Below, piece after piece: positions 26,973 through 35,994 of a stretch of 64,000 nucleotides of DNA. The notes beneath the pieces are model-generated. The model was not told the DNA's origin. It ran no database searches and saw nothing but the letters and a program-made list of their open reading frames with translations. The position numbers were made by a program, and so were the translations under genes. Origin of the DNA: CAWDMW01 sp963803575 (GTDB lineage Bacteria; Pseudomonadota; Alphaproteobacteria; Rickettsiales; UBA998); assembly GCA_963803575.1 (NCBI GenBank), contig CAWDMW010000002.1, forward strand, positions 496,001 to 560,000, in the 5' to 3' direction. How positions within the stretch are numbered: the stretch's first letter is position 1; each line of letters begins with the position of its first letter.

Positions 26973-27877
26973 CACAACATATAGCATTACTTAAAGGTGG
27001 CTGGTCAAGTGAACGCGATGTGTCACTCAGCACGGGTGCGGCAGTAGAAAAAGTTTTGCAGCAAATGGATGTTCGCGTGAGCATAATTGACGTTCAGCCG
27101 GATATTGGTCAGGTACTGACAGAATTGCGGCCCGATGTGGTGTTTAATGCTTTGCATGGACGTTACGGAGAAGACGGCACGATTCAGGGGTTGCTGGAAT
27201 TGCTAAGTATTCCTTACACGCACTCGGGTGTGCTGGCCTCTGCGGTGGCTATGCATAAGGTGCGTTCCAAAGAAGTGTTTAAGGCACATGGATTGCGCTG
27301 CCCACAAGGGAAGGTATGTGCTGTGGAGACTATTCTTCATCATCCGCCTTTTCCTATGCCGTTCGTAGTGAAACCTGTGGCAGACGGGTCTAGCGTTAAT
27401 GTATTTATTGTGCGTGAGAGCGCGGATATGAAACCCTTGCAGGCGATGGCGGCGCGTACCATGATGCTGGTAGAGCCGTATATCCCCGGGCGTGAAATAC
27501 AAGTGGCTGTGCTGGATGGCAAAGCACTCGGTGCGATTGAAATACGTCCGAAAAATACCTTTTACGACTATGAAGCTAAATATACCGTGGGCAAGGCAGA
27601 ACATATTATGCCTGCGCCTATTGACGCAGATGACTATGCGGAAGTGATGCGACTGGCAGAACGCGCACATGATGCGCTTGGGTGCCGTGGATTAACACGC
27701 TCGGATTTTCGCTATGATGATACGGCTATTGGGCAAAGTATGTTTTACCTGCTGGAGATTAACACGCAGCCGGGCATGACAGAGCTTTCATTGTCACCTG
27801 AAATTGCGGCGCATCATGGAATCCCGTTTGCTCAGTTGGTAAAGCATCTGTTGCAGGGAGCGAGTGTGGATGGCTAA
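26969..27877 (+). CDS. ddl: D-alanine-D-alanine ligase
   Basis: Ddl makes the D-Ala-D-Ala dipeptide that terminates the peptidoglycan stem. The 302-residue ATP-grasp protein has GGWSSERDVSLSTG at the N-terminus, HGRYGEDGTIQGLLELL, the ATP-binding FVVKPVADGSSVNV and the metal-binding LEINTQPGMTELSLSPE. Coupled by overlap to murB upstream and ftsQ downstream, it belongs to the conserved murB-ddl-ftsQ-ftsA order of the division cluster. Confidence 0.97.
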   Translation: MTQHIALLKGGWSSERDVSLSTGAAVEKVLQQMDVRVSIIDVQPDIGQVLTELRPDVVFNALHGRYGEDGTIQGLLELLSIPYTHSGVLASAVAMHKVRSKEVFKAHGLRCPQGKVCAVETILHHPPFPMPFVVKPVADGSSVNVFIVRESADMKPLQAMAARTMMLVEPYIPGREIQVAVLDGKALGAIEIRPKNTFYDYEAKYTVGKAEHIMPAPIDADDYAEVMRLAERAHDALGCRGLTRSDFRYDDTAIGQSMFYLLEINTQPGMTELSLSPEIAAHHGIPFAQLVKHLLQGASVDG

Positions 27878-28793
27878 AACCGGTACGGCTTCGTCTGCTT
27901 CCCGGGCTAAGGCACCTAAATCACCTGCCAAAAAGCCTCGTGCTAAACCCGCGAAGAAGATTACTTCTCGTGAAAAAGGAAAACGCGCAACCAATGTGCG
28001 AGGACGTAAAAAGCAGCTACATAAATGGCGTCGTTATGCTGCCGTGATGGTTCCGTTGACATTCGTGATTACCTTTGGCATCGCGTATGAGCAAGACGCC
28101 CATATTGAAGCGCAAGAATGGTTGCATGATGTGTGGCTGGAATCAACTGCATCTGCTGGTTTTCGTTTTCGGGAATTGGTAGTGGAAGGACGGAACCTGA
28201 CCCAACCAGATGACGTGATTCAGGCGGTAGGGCTGGCAGTTGGCGACTCGCTGTTTATGGTGTCGCTGGATGAGATTCGACTGCGTTTACTGGCGCTGGA
28301 CACGGTGCGTGATGCGCATGTGACACGTGACTTAAAAGGGCGGATTACCGTAACTCTCTATGAGCGCAAGCCGTTTGCGTTGTGGCAGCATCGTAACCGA
28401 CTATGGGTGATTGACCCGGAAGGCAAAGTATTGCGGCGCGAAAAGCCTCAAACATATCCTTACCTATTGACAATTGTTGGGGAAGAAGCACCGGCTTATA
28501 TTGATATGCTGGTGGAATTACTAAGAAGTAACCCGCCTTTGGCAGATAAAGTGGTGGCAGCGGTGTTTGTGAGTAATCGGCGTTGGGATATTCATTTTGA
28601 TAATGGGGTACGTTTATTGTTGCCGGAACATCAGGCGCATCAGGCATGGAACAAGCTGGCGTCTATGCAGCAGGAACATCAAATTCTGGCAAGGCAGGTG
28701 GAAGCAATTGATATGCGCCTTGATGACCGGATGTTCATTACGCTACCCGAAGAACTGGACAATACAGGTGCTATGCCTGCAAATGATGTATAA
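27870..28793 (+). CDS. ftsQ: Cell division protein FtsQ
   Basis: FtsQ links FtsA/FtsZ-side components to FtsL/FtsB and the septal synthases. From the ATG at 27870 it has 307 residues; an upstream in-frame GTG at 27864 is possible. The cytoplasmic N-terminus of about 50 residues is strongly basic and Ala/Lys-rich, then one membrane helix (VMVPLTFVITFGIAYE, about 60-75). The POTRA domain follows with FRELVVEGRNLTQPDDVIQAV, and the C-terminal beta domain contains NRRWDIHFDNGVRLLLPE. It overlaps ddl by eight bases. Confidence 0.93.
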   Translation: MAKTGTASSASRAKAPKSPAKKPRAKPAKKITSREKGKRATNVRGRKKQLHKWRRYAAVMVPLTFVITFGIAYEQDAHIEAQEWLHDVWLESTASAGFRFRELVVEGRNLTQPDDVIQAVGLAVGDSLFMVSLDEIRLRLLALDTVRDAHVTRDLKGRITVTLYERKPFALWQHRNRLWVIDPEGKVLRREKPQTYPYLLTIVGEEAPAYIDMLVELLRSNPPLADKVVAAVFVSNRRWDIHFDNGVRLLLPEHQAHQAWNKLASMQQEHQILARQVEAIDMRLDDRMFITLPEELDNTGAMPANDV

Positions 28794-28799
28794 CTGTCA

Positions 28800-30074
28800 A
28801 TGAATAATGCACCACTGCTTCCCTATCATTCTATCAAAGGTCGTAAAGGCAGCGTTGCTGTGCTGGATATTGGCAGCAGTAAAATTGCCTGCTTTATTGC
28901 AGAACCTGATGAGCAGGGCGCATTGCATATTACCGGTATTGGGCATCACCATGCGGAAGGGATACGTGCTGGTGTTGTGACAGACACGAAAGCAGCGCAG
29001 GCTTCCATTGGGGCAGCGGTAAGTCTGGCAGAGAACATGGCGGATGTAACGCTGGATAATGTGATTGTCAGTGTGGGCCTGGCTGAAATGCGCTCGCATT
29101 TGCGACAGGTGCAGTTAAATATCTCAGGATCTGCGGTAAGTGAGCGCGATATTGCGGATATTTTACGCGAAGGGTGCCAGTCTATTGCCGATCCGCAGCA
29201 GGAAATTTTGCATGCATTAGTGACGCAATATCAACTGGACGGTGCCAAAAATATTCGTGACCCACGTAATATGTATGGCATGTTGTTGAAGGCAGATATG
29301 CACATGATTACGGTGGATAAACGCAGTATGCTGAATTTGGCAAGCACGATTTCACGCTGTCATCTGGATATTGCTGAATTTATTGCATCCCCTTATGTGG
29401 CGGGGCTTGGATGTTTGCAGGCAGATGAGCAGGAGCTTGGCGCACTGGTGATTGATATGGGTGCGATGGAAACAGGTGTAGCATTATTTCGTGGCAATGA
29501 GCATCTCTACAGTCATGTCGTACCTATTGGTGGGTATCATGTGACACGTGATATTGCACAAGGGTTGGCAACGGGCATGAGCCATGCGGAACGTTTAAAA
29601 ACACTTCATGGCAGTGTGCTGGCTGCGGCAAATGACGATCAGGCAATGATTCACGTGCCTCCGATAGGAGAAGAGGCGGATGGCGATGATACCATGATTC
29701 CTCGTGCAGAGCTGGTGAATATTATCAGACCTCGCATAGAAGAAACATTTGAGCTTATCTACGATCATTTGGAAGAAGCAAATATCCTGAAGCAGGCAGG
29801 GCAGCATATGGTGATTACGGGGGGCGCCAGCCAGTTGGTGGGGGTGCGTGAGCTGGCAACCAGTCTGTTTGGCCGTCAGGTGCGTATGGGCAAGCCCACG
29901 TCTTACCCGGGCTTAGCTGAATCAGTCAGTGGTGCCGGATTCTCTGGGGCTGTAGGAATGTTGCGCTACGTCGAGAATCGCCCGTTTGAGGATATGTTGC
30001 AGGGGCATACCTCGAAAGCATCAACCCCATTTGGGGTGCGGCAGCTTTATCAGTGGTTACGTGATCGTTTTTAA
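28800..30074 (+). CDS. ftsA: Cell division protein FtsA
   Basis: FtsA is the actin-like protein that tethers FtsZ to the membrane. The 424-residue protein begins with the phosphate-1 motif VLDIGSSKIACFIAE. Later come LVIDMGAMETGVALF (phosphate 2), VVPIGGYHVTRDIA and VITGGASQLVG (adenosine region). The C-terminus QLYQWLRDRF is an amphipathic membrane-targeting helix. ftsZ, its usual neighbour, does not follow; comM is convergent one base away. Confidence 0.96.
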   Translation: MNNAPLLPYHSIKGRKGSVAVLDIGSSKIACFIAEPDEQGALHITGIGHHHAEGIRAGVVTDTKAAQASIGAAVSLAENMADVTLDNVIVSVGLAEMRSHLRQVQLNISGSAVSERDIADILREGCQSIADPQQEILHALVTQYQLDGAKNIRDPRNMYGMLLKADMHMITVDKRSMLNLASTISRCHLDIAEFIASPYVAGLGCLQADEQELGALVIDMGAMETGVALFRGNEHLYSHVVPIGGYHVTRDIAQGLATGMSHAERLKTLHGSVLAAANDDQAMIHVPPIGEEADGDDTMIPRAELVNIIRPRIEETFELIYDHLEEANILKQAGQHMVITGGASQLVGVRELATSLFGRQVRMGKPTSYPGLAESVSGAGFSGAVGMLRYVENRPFEDMLQGHTSKASTPFGVRQLYQWLRDRF

Positions 30075-30075
30075 C

Positions 30076-31599
30076 CTATACGGTTCGTAGTGTCGCATTT
30101 ATATAAGAGAGCGGACGATAACTTAATGCTTCAGCCGCAATGGAATGGCGGATAGACTGAGCACCTTCCAGATCAGCAATGGTTGCAGCCACACGGCAAA
30201 TGCGGCTGACACCGCGCATGGAAAGCATCAGTTTGGTTGCTGCTTCCTGTAGCAATGCGCGTGCATCCTTCTCCCACGGGATAGCTGCCTCCAGCTTTTC
30301 ACCAGATACCGAAGCGTGCAGCGTGCTTTCCTCGCCGTAATGGGTATATTGCCGTTTTCGTGCATGCAAGACTCTGGCAGCAACAGTGGCAGACGATTCT
30401 GAGGGTTGCGTTGAGAACATCTCTTGCGTGCTTAGCATGGCAACATCCACATGCAAATCAAACCGATCCAGCAAAGGCCCTGATAGTTTGTTGCGGTATT
30501 CTTCCCCACATCGCGGTGCTTTGGAGCAGGCGCGCTGAACATCACCCAGATACCCGCAACGACAAGGATTCATTGCGGCAATAAGCTGGAAATCCGCCGG
30601 GTAGGTGGTATGCGCATTCACACGGGAAATGGTGACGTTGCGTGTCTCTAAGGGTTGGCGCAGGGATTCCAGCACGGCGCGGGGAAATTCTGGCAACTCA
30701 TCCATGAACAGCACTCCGCGATGTGCCAGCGAAATTTCTCCGGGTTTTGCGCGTTTGCCTCCACCAACCATGGCAGGAAGGGAAGCCGAATGATGTGGCG
30801 CACGGTAAGGGCGGTGGCGTATCAGGCTATTATCCTGAAGCAATCCGGCAACACTGGCAATCACACTCACATCCAGCATTTCACGGCTGGACAGAGGGGG
30901 CAAAATACCGGGTAAGCAGGAAGCCAGCATAGATTTCCCCGTGCCCGGCGCACCACTCATGAGTAGGTTATGCCCGCCTGCCGCAGCAATTTCCAATGCG
31001 CGCCGTGCCTGAAACTGGCCACGTACCTGTGACAAATCGGTATGTTGCGGGGCAGCGCTGTCGGTGACAGGGGTAATGGTTGGCAGTAATTGTTCACCAC
31101 GTATGTGATTAATCAATGCAAGCAGGGAAGGGGCTGCAAGAATGGCCAGATCCCCCGCCCAACGTGCTTCCTGACCGTTTGCTTGGGGGCAAATGATGCC
31201 AAACTCGCGTTGTGTCGCGCCCATCGCAGCAGGTAATACGCCGCTGACTGGCAGGATACGCCCGTCCAGTGATAATTCTCCCATGCACAAATACCCTGAT
31301 AAGGCATCTTGGGGCAGTATATCCATAGCTACCAGCAGCCCCAACGCGATAGGCACGTCATAATGGCTGCCTTCCTTTCCAATATCAGCCGGAGCCAGAT
31401 TCACCGTAATCCGTTTTGCTGGCAGAGCTAGCCCCAGCGCCTGTACTGCTACTCGAACACGCTCGCGGGATTCAGCCACCGCTTTGTCCGGTAAACCCAC
31501 AATGGTGAAAGCTGGTAAGCCGGAAGCGATATGCGTTTGCACTTCCACATCTGTGACGTGAATGCCCTGAAATGCGACTGTTTGAATATGTGTAACCAT
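30076..31599 (-). CDS. comM: YifB/ComM-family Mg-chelatase-like AAA ATPase
   Basis: ComM is a hexameric helicase that promotes branch migration during natural transformation; the family was formerly annotated as Mg-chelatase subunit ChlI. The 507-residue protein has the N-terminal Lon-like S5 fold (FTIVGLPDKAVAESRERVRVA), Walker A GAPGTGKS at 216-223, Walker B VLFMDELPEF, and a Cys-containing segment MNPCRCGYLGD...CSKAPRCGEEY typical of the group. It is convergent with ftsA and divergent from the kinase gene. Confidence 0.93.
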   Translation of the reverse strand: MVTHIQTVAFQGIHVTDVEVQTHIASGLPAFTIVGLPDKAVAESRERVRVAVQALGLALPAKRITVNLAPADIGKEGSHYDVPIALGLLVAMDILPQDALSGYLCMGELSLDGRILPVSGVLPAAMGATQREFGIICPQANGQEARWAGDLAILAAPSLLALINHIRGEQLLPTITPVTDSAAPQHTDLSQVRGQFQARRALEIAAAGGHNLLMSGAPGTGKSMLASCLPGILPPLSSREMLDVSVIASVAGLLQDNSLIRHRPYRAPHHSASLPAMVGGGKRAKPGEISLAHRGVLFMDELPEFPRAVLESLRQPLETRNVTISRVNAHTTYPADFQLIAAMNPCRCGYLGDVQRACSKAPRCGEEYRNKLSGPLLDRFDLHVDVAMLSTQEMFSTQPSESSATVAARVLHARKRQYTHYGEESTLHASVSGEKLEAAIPWEKDARALLQEAATKLMLSMRGVSRICRVAATIADLEGAQSIRHSIAAEALSYRPLSYINATLRTV

Positions 31600-31821
31600 G
31601 CATATACTTGTAAAGAATCACTGACAAAAGAGAAAGACTTATCTTGTGAAAATGATATGTGATGCAGTTGATTCCCTAATAGACAGCTAATACGATATAA
31701 GCCATGCTTACCTGAACGGCTAGAGCAAGTTTCCTGCTGGTTTTAGTAGTTAATTAATGTTCTGGCGGCCATACTTTGACATGTTTGTTTGTCCTGTGAT
31801 AACTGTCTCGATGCTTTACGT

Positions 31822-33561
31822 ATGTTAGAAAACAATACGGCCTACCCTCACATGCCCGTCAATAACGTTTCACGCGTGAGGTGGCTAGTGGTTTTCACGG
31901 TGCTAACCACGTTAACTGCCATCACTATGCTGCTGTATCAAACCTATGCAGAGTATGAGCAATCTCATGTGAATGGGCAGCATGAGGCGGAACGATTGGC
32001 ACATGTGTTGTCTACACAATTGGAACATAAACTTGATACAGTTGATCTCTTGTTGCAACAGGCCGATGAGCGGTATCATCTGAATCAGCTTTTTGGAAAG
32101 AAGTTGCCTAAAGATGTCGCGCATAATTTTAAACGATGGGTAGATAGCAGCCCGTATCTGGTCTCTATGGTGCTTATCAACGAAAAAGGGCAGGTAGAGA
32201 TAGGGGTCAATCATACAAATTACTCTAATTGGCTGAATTATAACCAGTCTTTTGCCAAATTTGCTTCGTTCACTGCATTGCGCAATGATGATTCCGACCC
32301 TTACATTGTGTCCCCCTATGTCTCGGATAAGGAAGGCGTTCCGCCTGTGCTGATTGTTGCGCGCAGAGTCAGTTTATTATCCGGCAAGTTTGGTGGCATT
32401 GTGATAGCGGCTATTGATCCGGCGATGTTTCTGGAGTTCTTCACCTCCATTGATACAGGGCAGAAGCGATATGCGGATATTGTGTTGAGCAATGGCGAAA
32501 GCCTGTTTTCAAGCATTGACCATACGCGTCGTTTCGACATGACTCAGCCTGTTTGGCAGCAAATTAAACAACAACAGCGGGGTAGTGGCACGACGCATAG
32601 CATGTTATATGACGATCATGGGCATACATTGGCACTGGCGTATCACCGCGCACAAGCGATTCCAATCACGACCGTAGTGGCGATTGATGAAGAAGAATTC
32701 CTGTATGACTTTTGGCAGGAACGGTTAAAAGATATTTCTTTTCTGGTGCTCTTTATTGTGTTTGGTTCAATAGGATCATTTTTCATGATTGTGATGGTGA
32801 AGCAGGTGCGGCGCGTTGAGCAATCCGAATCCGCTGCTATTTTGGCATCACAGGCAAAGTCAGAGTTTTTGGCGAATATGAGTCATGAATTACGCACGCC
32901 GCTTAATGCCATTATTGGTTTTTCTGAAATGATGAATGCGGGGTATTTTGGCCCTATGAATAGTAAACAAAAAGAGCGCATGAGTGACATTACCTTATGT
33001 GGCAACCATTTGCTGCACTTAATCAATGATATACTAGAATTTTCCAAAGGTGAGGCCGGACGGCTTGAGTTGATTGAAGAAAAGGTTTCCGTGCGCAGCA
33101 TTACCGAGGAAACCCTGCGAATTATGCAGGAAAAAATCAAAAGCAAACATATTATCGCTAAAGTAGAGATGGCAGATGATATGCCGCTATTATTCGCTGA
33201 TAAACGCAAGCTAAAACAGGTGCTGATTAATCTGATCTCTAACGCCATTAAATTTACTCCGCCACGTGGTACCATCACGGTAAGTGCAGATTGCACGGAA
33301 GAACGCGCCATGAAGATTCAGATTATTGATACGGGCATTGGTATTGCGGAAGATGATATTTCTACAGCACTGGCAGTATTTGGACAGGTACATCGTAGCC
33401 AGAGCCATGAAGGAACCGGGCTTGGGCTGCCTTTATGCCGTATGTTTACGGAACTCCATAGCGGTAAACTAAGCTTAAGCAGTATACTTGGCGAGGGTAC
33501 TACCGTTGAGCTTTATTTTCCACCGGAACGCGTGATTATTCCTGACGCTTACGCAGCTTAG
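31822..33561 (+). CDS. Cache-domain sensor histidine kinase, PleC/DivJ-like core
   Basis: From the ATG at 31822 the protein has 579 residues; a TTG at 31789 or an ATG at 31852 are alternatives, and no clear RBS decides. Two membrane helices (about 20-39 and 305-326) bracket a periplasmic region of about 265 residues resembling a double-Cache sensor. The kinase core has the phosphoacceptor His355 in FLANMSHELRTPLNAIIGFSEMM, then NLISNAIKFTP (N box), DTGIGI (G1) and GTGLGLPL (G2). The HisKA sequence resembles that of PleC and DivJ, so DivK and PleD in this window are possible partners; this is inference. No response regulator gene is adjacent. Confidence 0.8.
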   Translation: MLENNTAYPHMPVNNVSRVRWLVVFTVLTTLTAITMLLYQTYAEYEQSHVNGQHEAERLAHVLSTQLEHKLDTVDLLLQQADERYHLNQLFGKKLPKDVAHNFKRWVDSSPYLVSMVLINEKGQVEIGVNHTNYSNWLNYNQSFAKFASFTALRNDDSDPYIVSPYVSDKEGVPPVLIVARRVSLLSGKFGGIVIAAIDPAMFLEFFTSIDTGQKRYADIVLSNGESLFSSIDHTRRFDMTQPVWQQIKQQQRGSGTTHSMLYDDHGHTLALAYHRAQAIPITTVVAIDEEEFLYDFWQERLKDISFLVLFIVFGSIGSFFMIVMVKQVRRVEQSESAAILASQAKSEFLANMSHELRTPLNAIIGFSEMMNAGYFGPMNSKQKERMSDITLCGNHLLHLINDILEFSKGEAGRLELIEEKVSVRSITEETLRIMQEKIKSKHIIAKVEMADDMPLLFADKRKLKQVLINLISNAIKFTPPRGTITVSADCTEERAMKIQIIDTGIGIAEDDISTALAVFGQVHRSQSHEGTGLGLPLCRMFTELHSGKLSLSSILGEGTTVELYFPPERVIIPDAYAA

Positions 33562-34493
33562 GATGCATTAAGTTTACCCATTAATTCGTCCCATTCACGT
33601 TGTGACAAGCCAGACGTTTCTTGTGTAACGTCATCGCCTTGCAACATACGCTGCACAATATCCAGCCCTTGCGCTGAGAGTTCGGTTGCACCCATACGGT
33701 AATCTATGAAGGCCTGATAGGTGATTGGCACCCAATCTTTGAGCAAGTCCAGCATAATGTCTGCGTAGACGCGAATCTCATATTGTGCATGGGCGTCTGC
33801 GCGCAGTGCCAGAAAATGCATCAGATTATGCAAATCCACTTTCCAGTACCATTGCGTATAATAATTGACAGGTAAGTTCATGCGCGCCAGTTCTCTGGCC
33901 AGCCCTTGCTTGTCATCGTGGAAAATCTCACCTGCTTCGTTGCCGTTAAGCAATTCTTCGTAATGCGCGTACGCTTGTTGCGCATCACCTTGCAATATCT
34001 CTAGCGCGCGGTCAGCTTCTGCCCCTTGCAACACAGCACCACGCCCTTGCTTATTATTCGTGGATTGTGCGGCTAGCTTATCAGGCTTGGGCAGGTAAAA
34101 TTCGCGATCCATCACCGAGTAACGCCCGGAATATTCGTTCACATTGGCAGTGCGGTGGCGAATCCATTGGCGTGCCACAAAGATAGGAAGTTTGATATGG
34201 AATTTAATTTCACACATTTCAAACGGCGTGGTATGGCGATGACGCAGCAGGTAGCGTATCAGCCCTTCATCGCTGCGTTGTTTCTTGGTGCCGGTGCCAT
34301 AAGAAACACGCGCCGCCTGCACAATGGCGTTATCATTGCCCATATAATCCACTACCCGTACAAACCCATGATCCAGCACCGGATAGGCCGTGTAAAGCCG
34401 TTCTTCCAGCGCAGGCGAGCTGGCGCGGCGTGTGGTGTGTTGTGCATCACGTGATTCTTCAATCTGCTGCAACATGTCGGGTGAGAGTGGCAT
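33558..34493 (-). CDS. thyX: Flavin-dependent thymidylate synthase
   Basis: ThyX makes dTMP from dUMP using FAD and methylenetetrahydrofolate, producing tetrahydrofolate rather than dihydrofolate. The ThyX motif and its flanks, RHRTANVNEYSGRYS, are clear, preceded by RQWI. The ATG at 34493 gives MPLSPDMLQQIEE and 311 residues; the 19 residues before it look unrelated. It ends in a four-base convergent overlap with the kinase gene. The enzyme acts as a tetramer in the cytoplasm. Confidence 0.96.
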   Translation of the reverse strand: MPLSPDMLQQIEESRDAQHTTRRASSPALEERLYTAYPVLDHGFVRVVDYMGNDNAIVQAARVSYGTGTKKQRSDEGLIRYLLRHRHTTPFEMCEIKFHIKLPIFVARQWIRHRTANVNEYSGRYSVMDREFYLPKPDKLAAQSTNNKQGRGAVLQGAEADRALEILQGDAQQAYAHYEELLNGNEAGEIFHDDKQGLARELARMNLPVNYYTQWYWKVDLHNLMHFLALRADAHAQYEIRVYADIMLDLLKDWVPITYQAFIDYRMGATELSAQGLDIVQRMLQGDDVTQETSGLSQREWDELMGKLNAS

Positions 34494-34731
34494 AATGTTC
34501 CTTGACGATATGTGGAGGGCTTGTTTATCAAAAATGACACACCCGCACAAGCGGATTGAGGGGTTTGTAGAAAAGTAAATGAATAGTGAAATTCATGCTT
34601 AACAGGTGTTGCCGTAGTAATTATAAGTCCGCTTAAGCCTTTTACTTATAGCTATAGAGCTAAAACACCGTTTTTTAAAGGCCAATTGTACCTTTCACCC
34701 ATGTTTTTTAGCATGGTTTTCTATAGACATT
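34494..34731. other. Intergenic region before small gene at 34732
   Basis: This 238-base AT-rich spacer separates thyX from a small plus-strand gene. It contains a CCATG/CATGG hairpin (34699-34703, 34712-34716) followed by TTTT, and a weak candidate promoter, TTGTAC (34686-34691) and TAGCAT (34709-34714), spaced 17 bases. No RNA gene is recognisable. Confidence 0.35.
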
Positions 34732-35001
34732 ATGTCTAACCAACCAATTGTACACCGCCATGCACACGTCCCAGCCTTACTGAGACGCACCCATGGAAAC
34801 GATGTTCGTTATGCTCACAACGGTACCCCCGTAACTGAGCAACAGGCATATCACGTAGTTCAAAAAGCTACACAGAGTATGCAGACTAATGAGTCTTTCC
34901 GTGGTGTCCATGGTAATTGGGTTGTTGATCCAAACACAATGCCTCACGGTAATGTTTGGGGAGACGATGAGAATACCAGAGACATGTATTCAGGTCGCTG
35001 A
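34732..35001 (+). CDS. Small uncharacterised protein
   Basis: I do not recognise this 89-residue protein. It is soluble, His- and Asn-rich in its first third (IVHRHAHVPALLRRTHG), with a central TEQQAYHVVQKATQSMQT helix and a polar tail containing HGNVWGDDE. Its reality is supported by its isolated position and by a strong terminator starting 35 bases after the stop. There is no signal peptide or membrane segment. Confidence 0.6.
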   Translation: MSNQPIVHRHAHVPALLRRTHGNDVRYAHNGTPVTEQQAYHVVQKATQSMQTNESFRGVHGNWVVDPNTMPHGNVWGDDENTRDMYSGR

Positions 35002-35035
35002 TCTAATACGTTTCTCTACTAACAATTGAATAAGC

Positions 35036-35068
35036 GCCCTTGAGTCCTATAGACCCAAGGGCTTTTTT
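35036..35068 (+). terminator. Rho-independent terminator
   Basis: GCCCTTG (35036-35042) pairs with CAAGGGC (35056-35062), followed by six T bases (35063-35068). It closes the small plus-strand gene at 34732-35001. Confidence 0.85.
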
Positions 35069-35102
35069 CTGTGTATTTTCCAATTTTTTACGTGTATTAT
35101 GG

Positions 35103-35108
35103 TATAAT
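35103..35108 (+). promoter_or_regulatory. TATAAT box directly before gene at 35110
   Basis: A perfect TATAAT lies one base before the ATG at 35110 and ten before the in-frame ATG at 35119. If it is a -10 box, transcription would start near 35115 and translation would use 35119 on a leaderless or very short-leader message. The -35 region is poor. Confidence 0.35.
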
Positions 35109-35109
35109 T

Positions 35110-35853
35110 ATGTCAGTCATGAATGAATACGAAAAAAGCCTATTTGATGACCCGTTAATCAGTATGGACTCTATTGCGATGTTTCGCGGATTAACCAGCA
35201 TGGAAAATCCCGGTATTGGGCGCATGATGAAAGGCTATGAAGACCGCATCACGCCTGAGCAATTCTCATCACTTTGTGAGAGTTTCGCTAATGGGCTGGA
35301 CTATATTCAGGCAAAGTATGATATTCAGCCATCATCTGTGATGATTGGTAGTTTGTATGATACTACATCTGCAACGGTTGATAGTCTGGTTGTGCGATTA
35401 CCTTTGGAGTATCTTTGCAAAGTACAGGAAACTCCGTGGGGATTTGAGAATAAAACAGATCCATTCTTTTTAAGTCCAAATGATGCCATGATGATAAGGG
35501 GTGTGGAAGAAGGATTCCATGTTGTGCAATCAGTGATGAATCCGGAACAAATGGAGCGTTTTACCGCTGACACTACGGTAAGCCCGTATGATGATTCGCC
35601 AGATGCCTATAGAGATTATAATTATAAGCAGCCGGTAGAATATGACGCAATGATAGAGGTTCGGGAGGCCATGCTGGATTTGGGTGTGGCCGAGCGTTCA
35701 CCCGTCAGGCCAAACGGCAAAATACATAATGAAGATATTTCTTGGGCAAGTGACGTGTTGGCCAGGCGCACGACGCCACATCACGTGATTGACACAGCGA
35801 CCGCCGAGCATCAGGTGCCGCAGGTAGTGGCGGCTGTAACGCAGGTGCAGTAA
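35110..35853 (+). CDS. Uncharacterised 247-residue protein
   Basis: I do not recognise this soluble protein. I start it at the ATG at 35110 (MSVMNEYEK); an ATG at 35119 fits a leaderless message if the TATAAT box at 35103 is used, and a GTG at 35071 would overlap the preceding terminator region. The N-terminal half is acidic; a central segment reads MMIRGVEEGFHVVQSVM, in which EExxH followed by HVVQ recalls, but does not match, zinc-metallopeptidase helices. The C-terminal 40 residues are low-complexity (TTPHHVIDTATAEHQVPQ). No signal peptide or membrane helix is seen. Confidence 0.65.
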   Translation: MSVMNEYEKSLFDDPLISMDSIAMFRGLTSMENPGIGRMMKGYEDRITPEQFSSLCESFANGLDYIQAKYDIQPSSVMIGSLYDTTSATVDSLVVRLPLEYLCKVQETPWGFENKTDPFFLSPNDAMMIRGVEEGFHVVQSVMNPEQMERFTADTTVSPYDDSPDAYRDYNYKQPVEYDAMIEVREAMLDLGVAERSPVRPNGKIHNEDISWASDVLARRTTPHHVIDTATAEHQVPQVVAAVTQVQ

Positions 35854-35994
35854 ACCAGATAGTTTCCTATGCTATTTACGCATCACCCTATGTGTGATTG
35901 CACCTTATTGCATAGATGTATCATTCACTCCTTTACTTGCACAGTTAAACCGTTTTATGGTGAAAAGAAATGTATCGTCTGTAGGAATATATGT

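Noticed and set aside
35869..35994. N-terminal extension of scoA
   Set aside because: Cys/His-rich and not homologous to CoA transferases; the ATG at 35995 gives the normal start.
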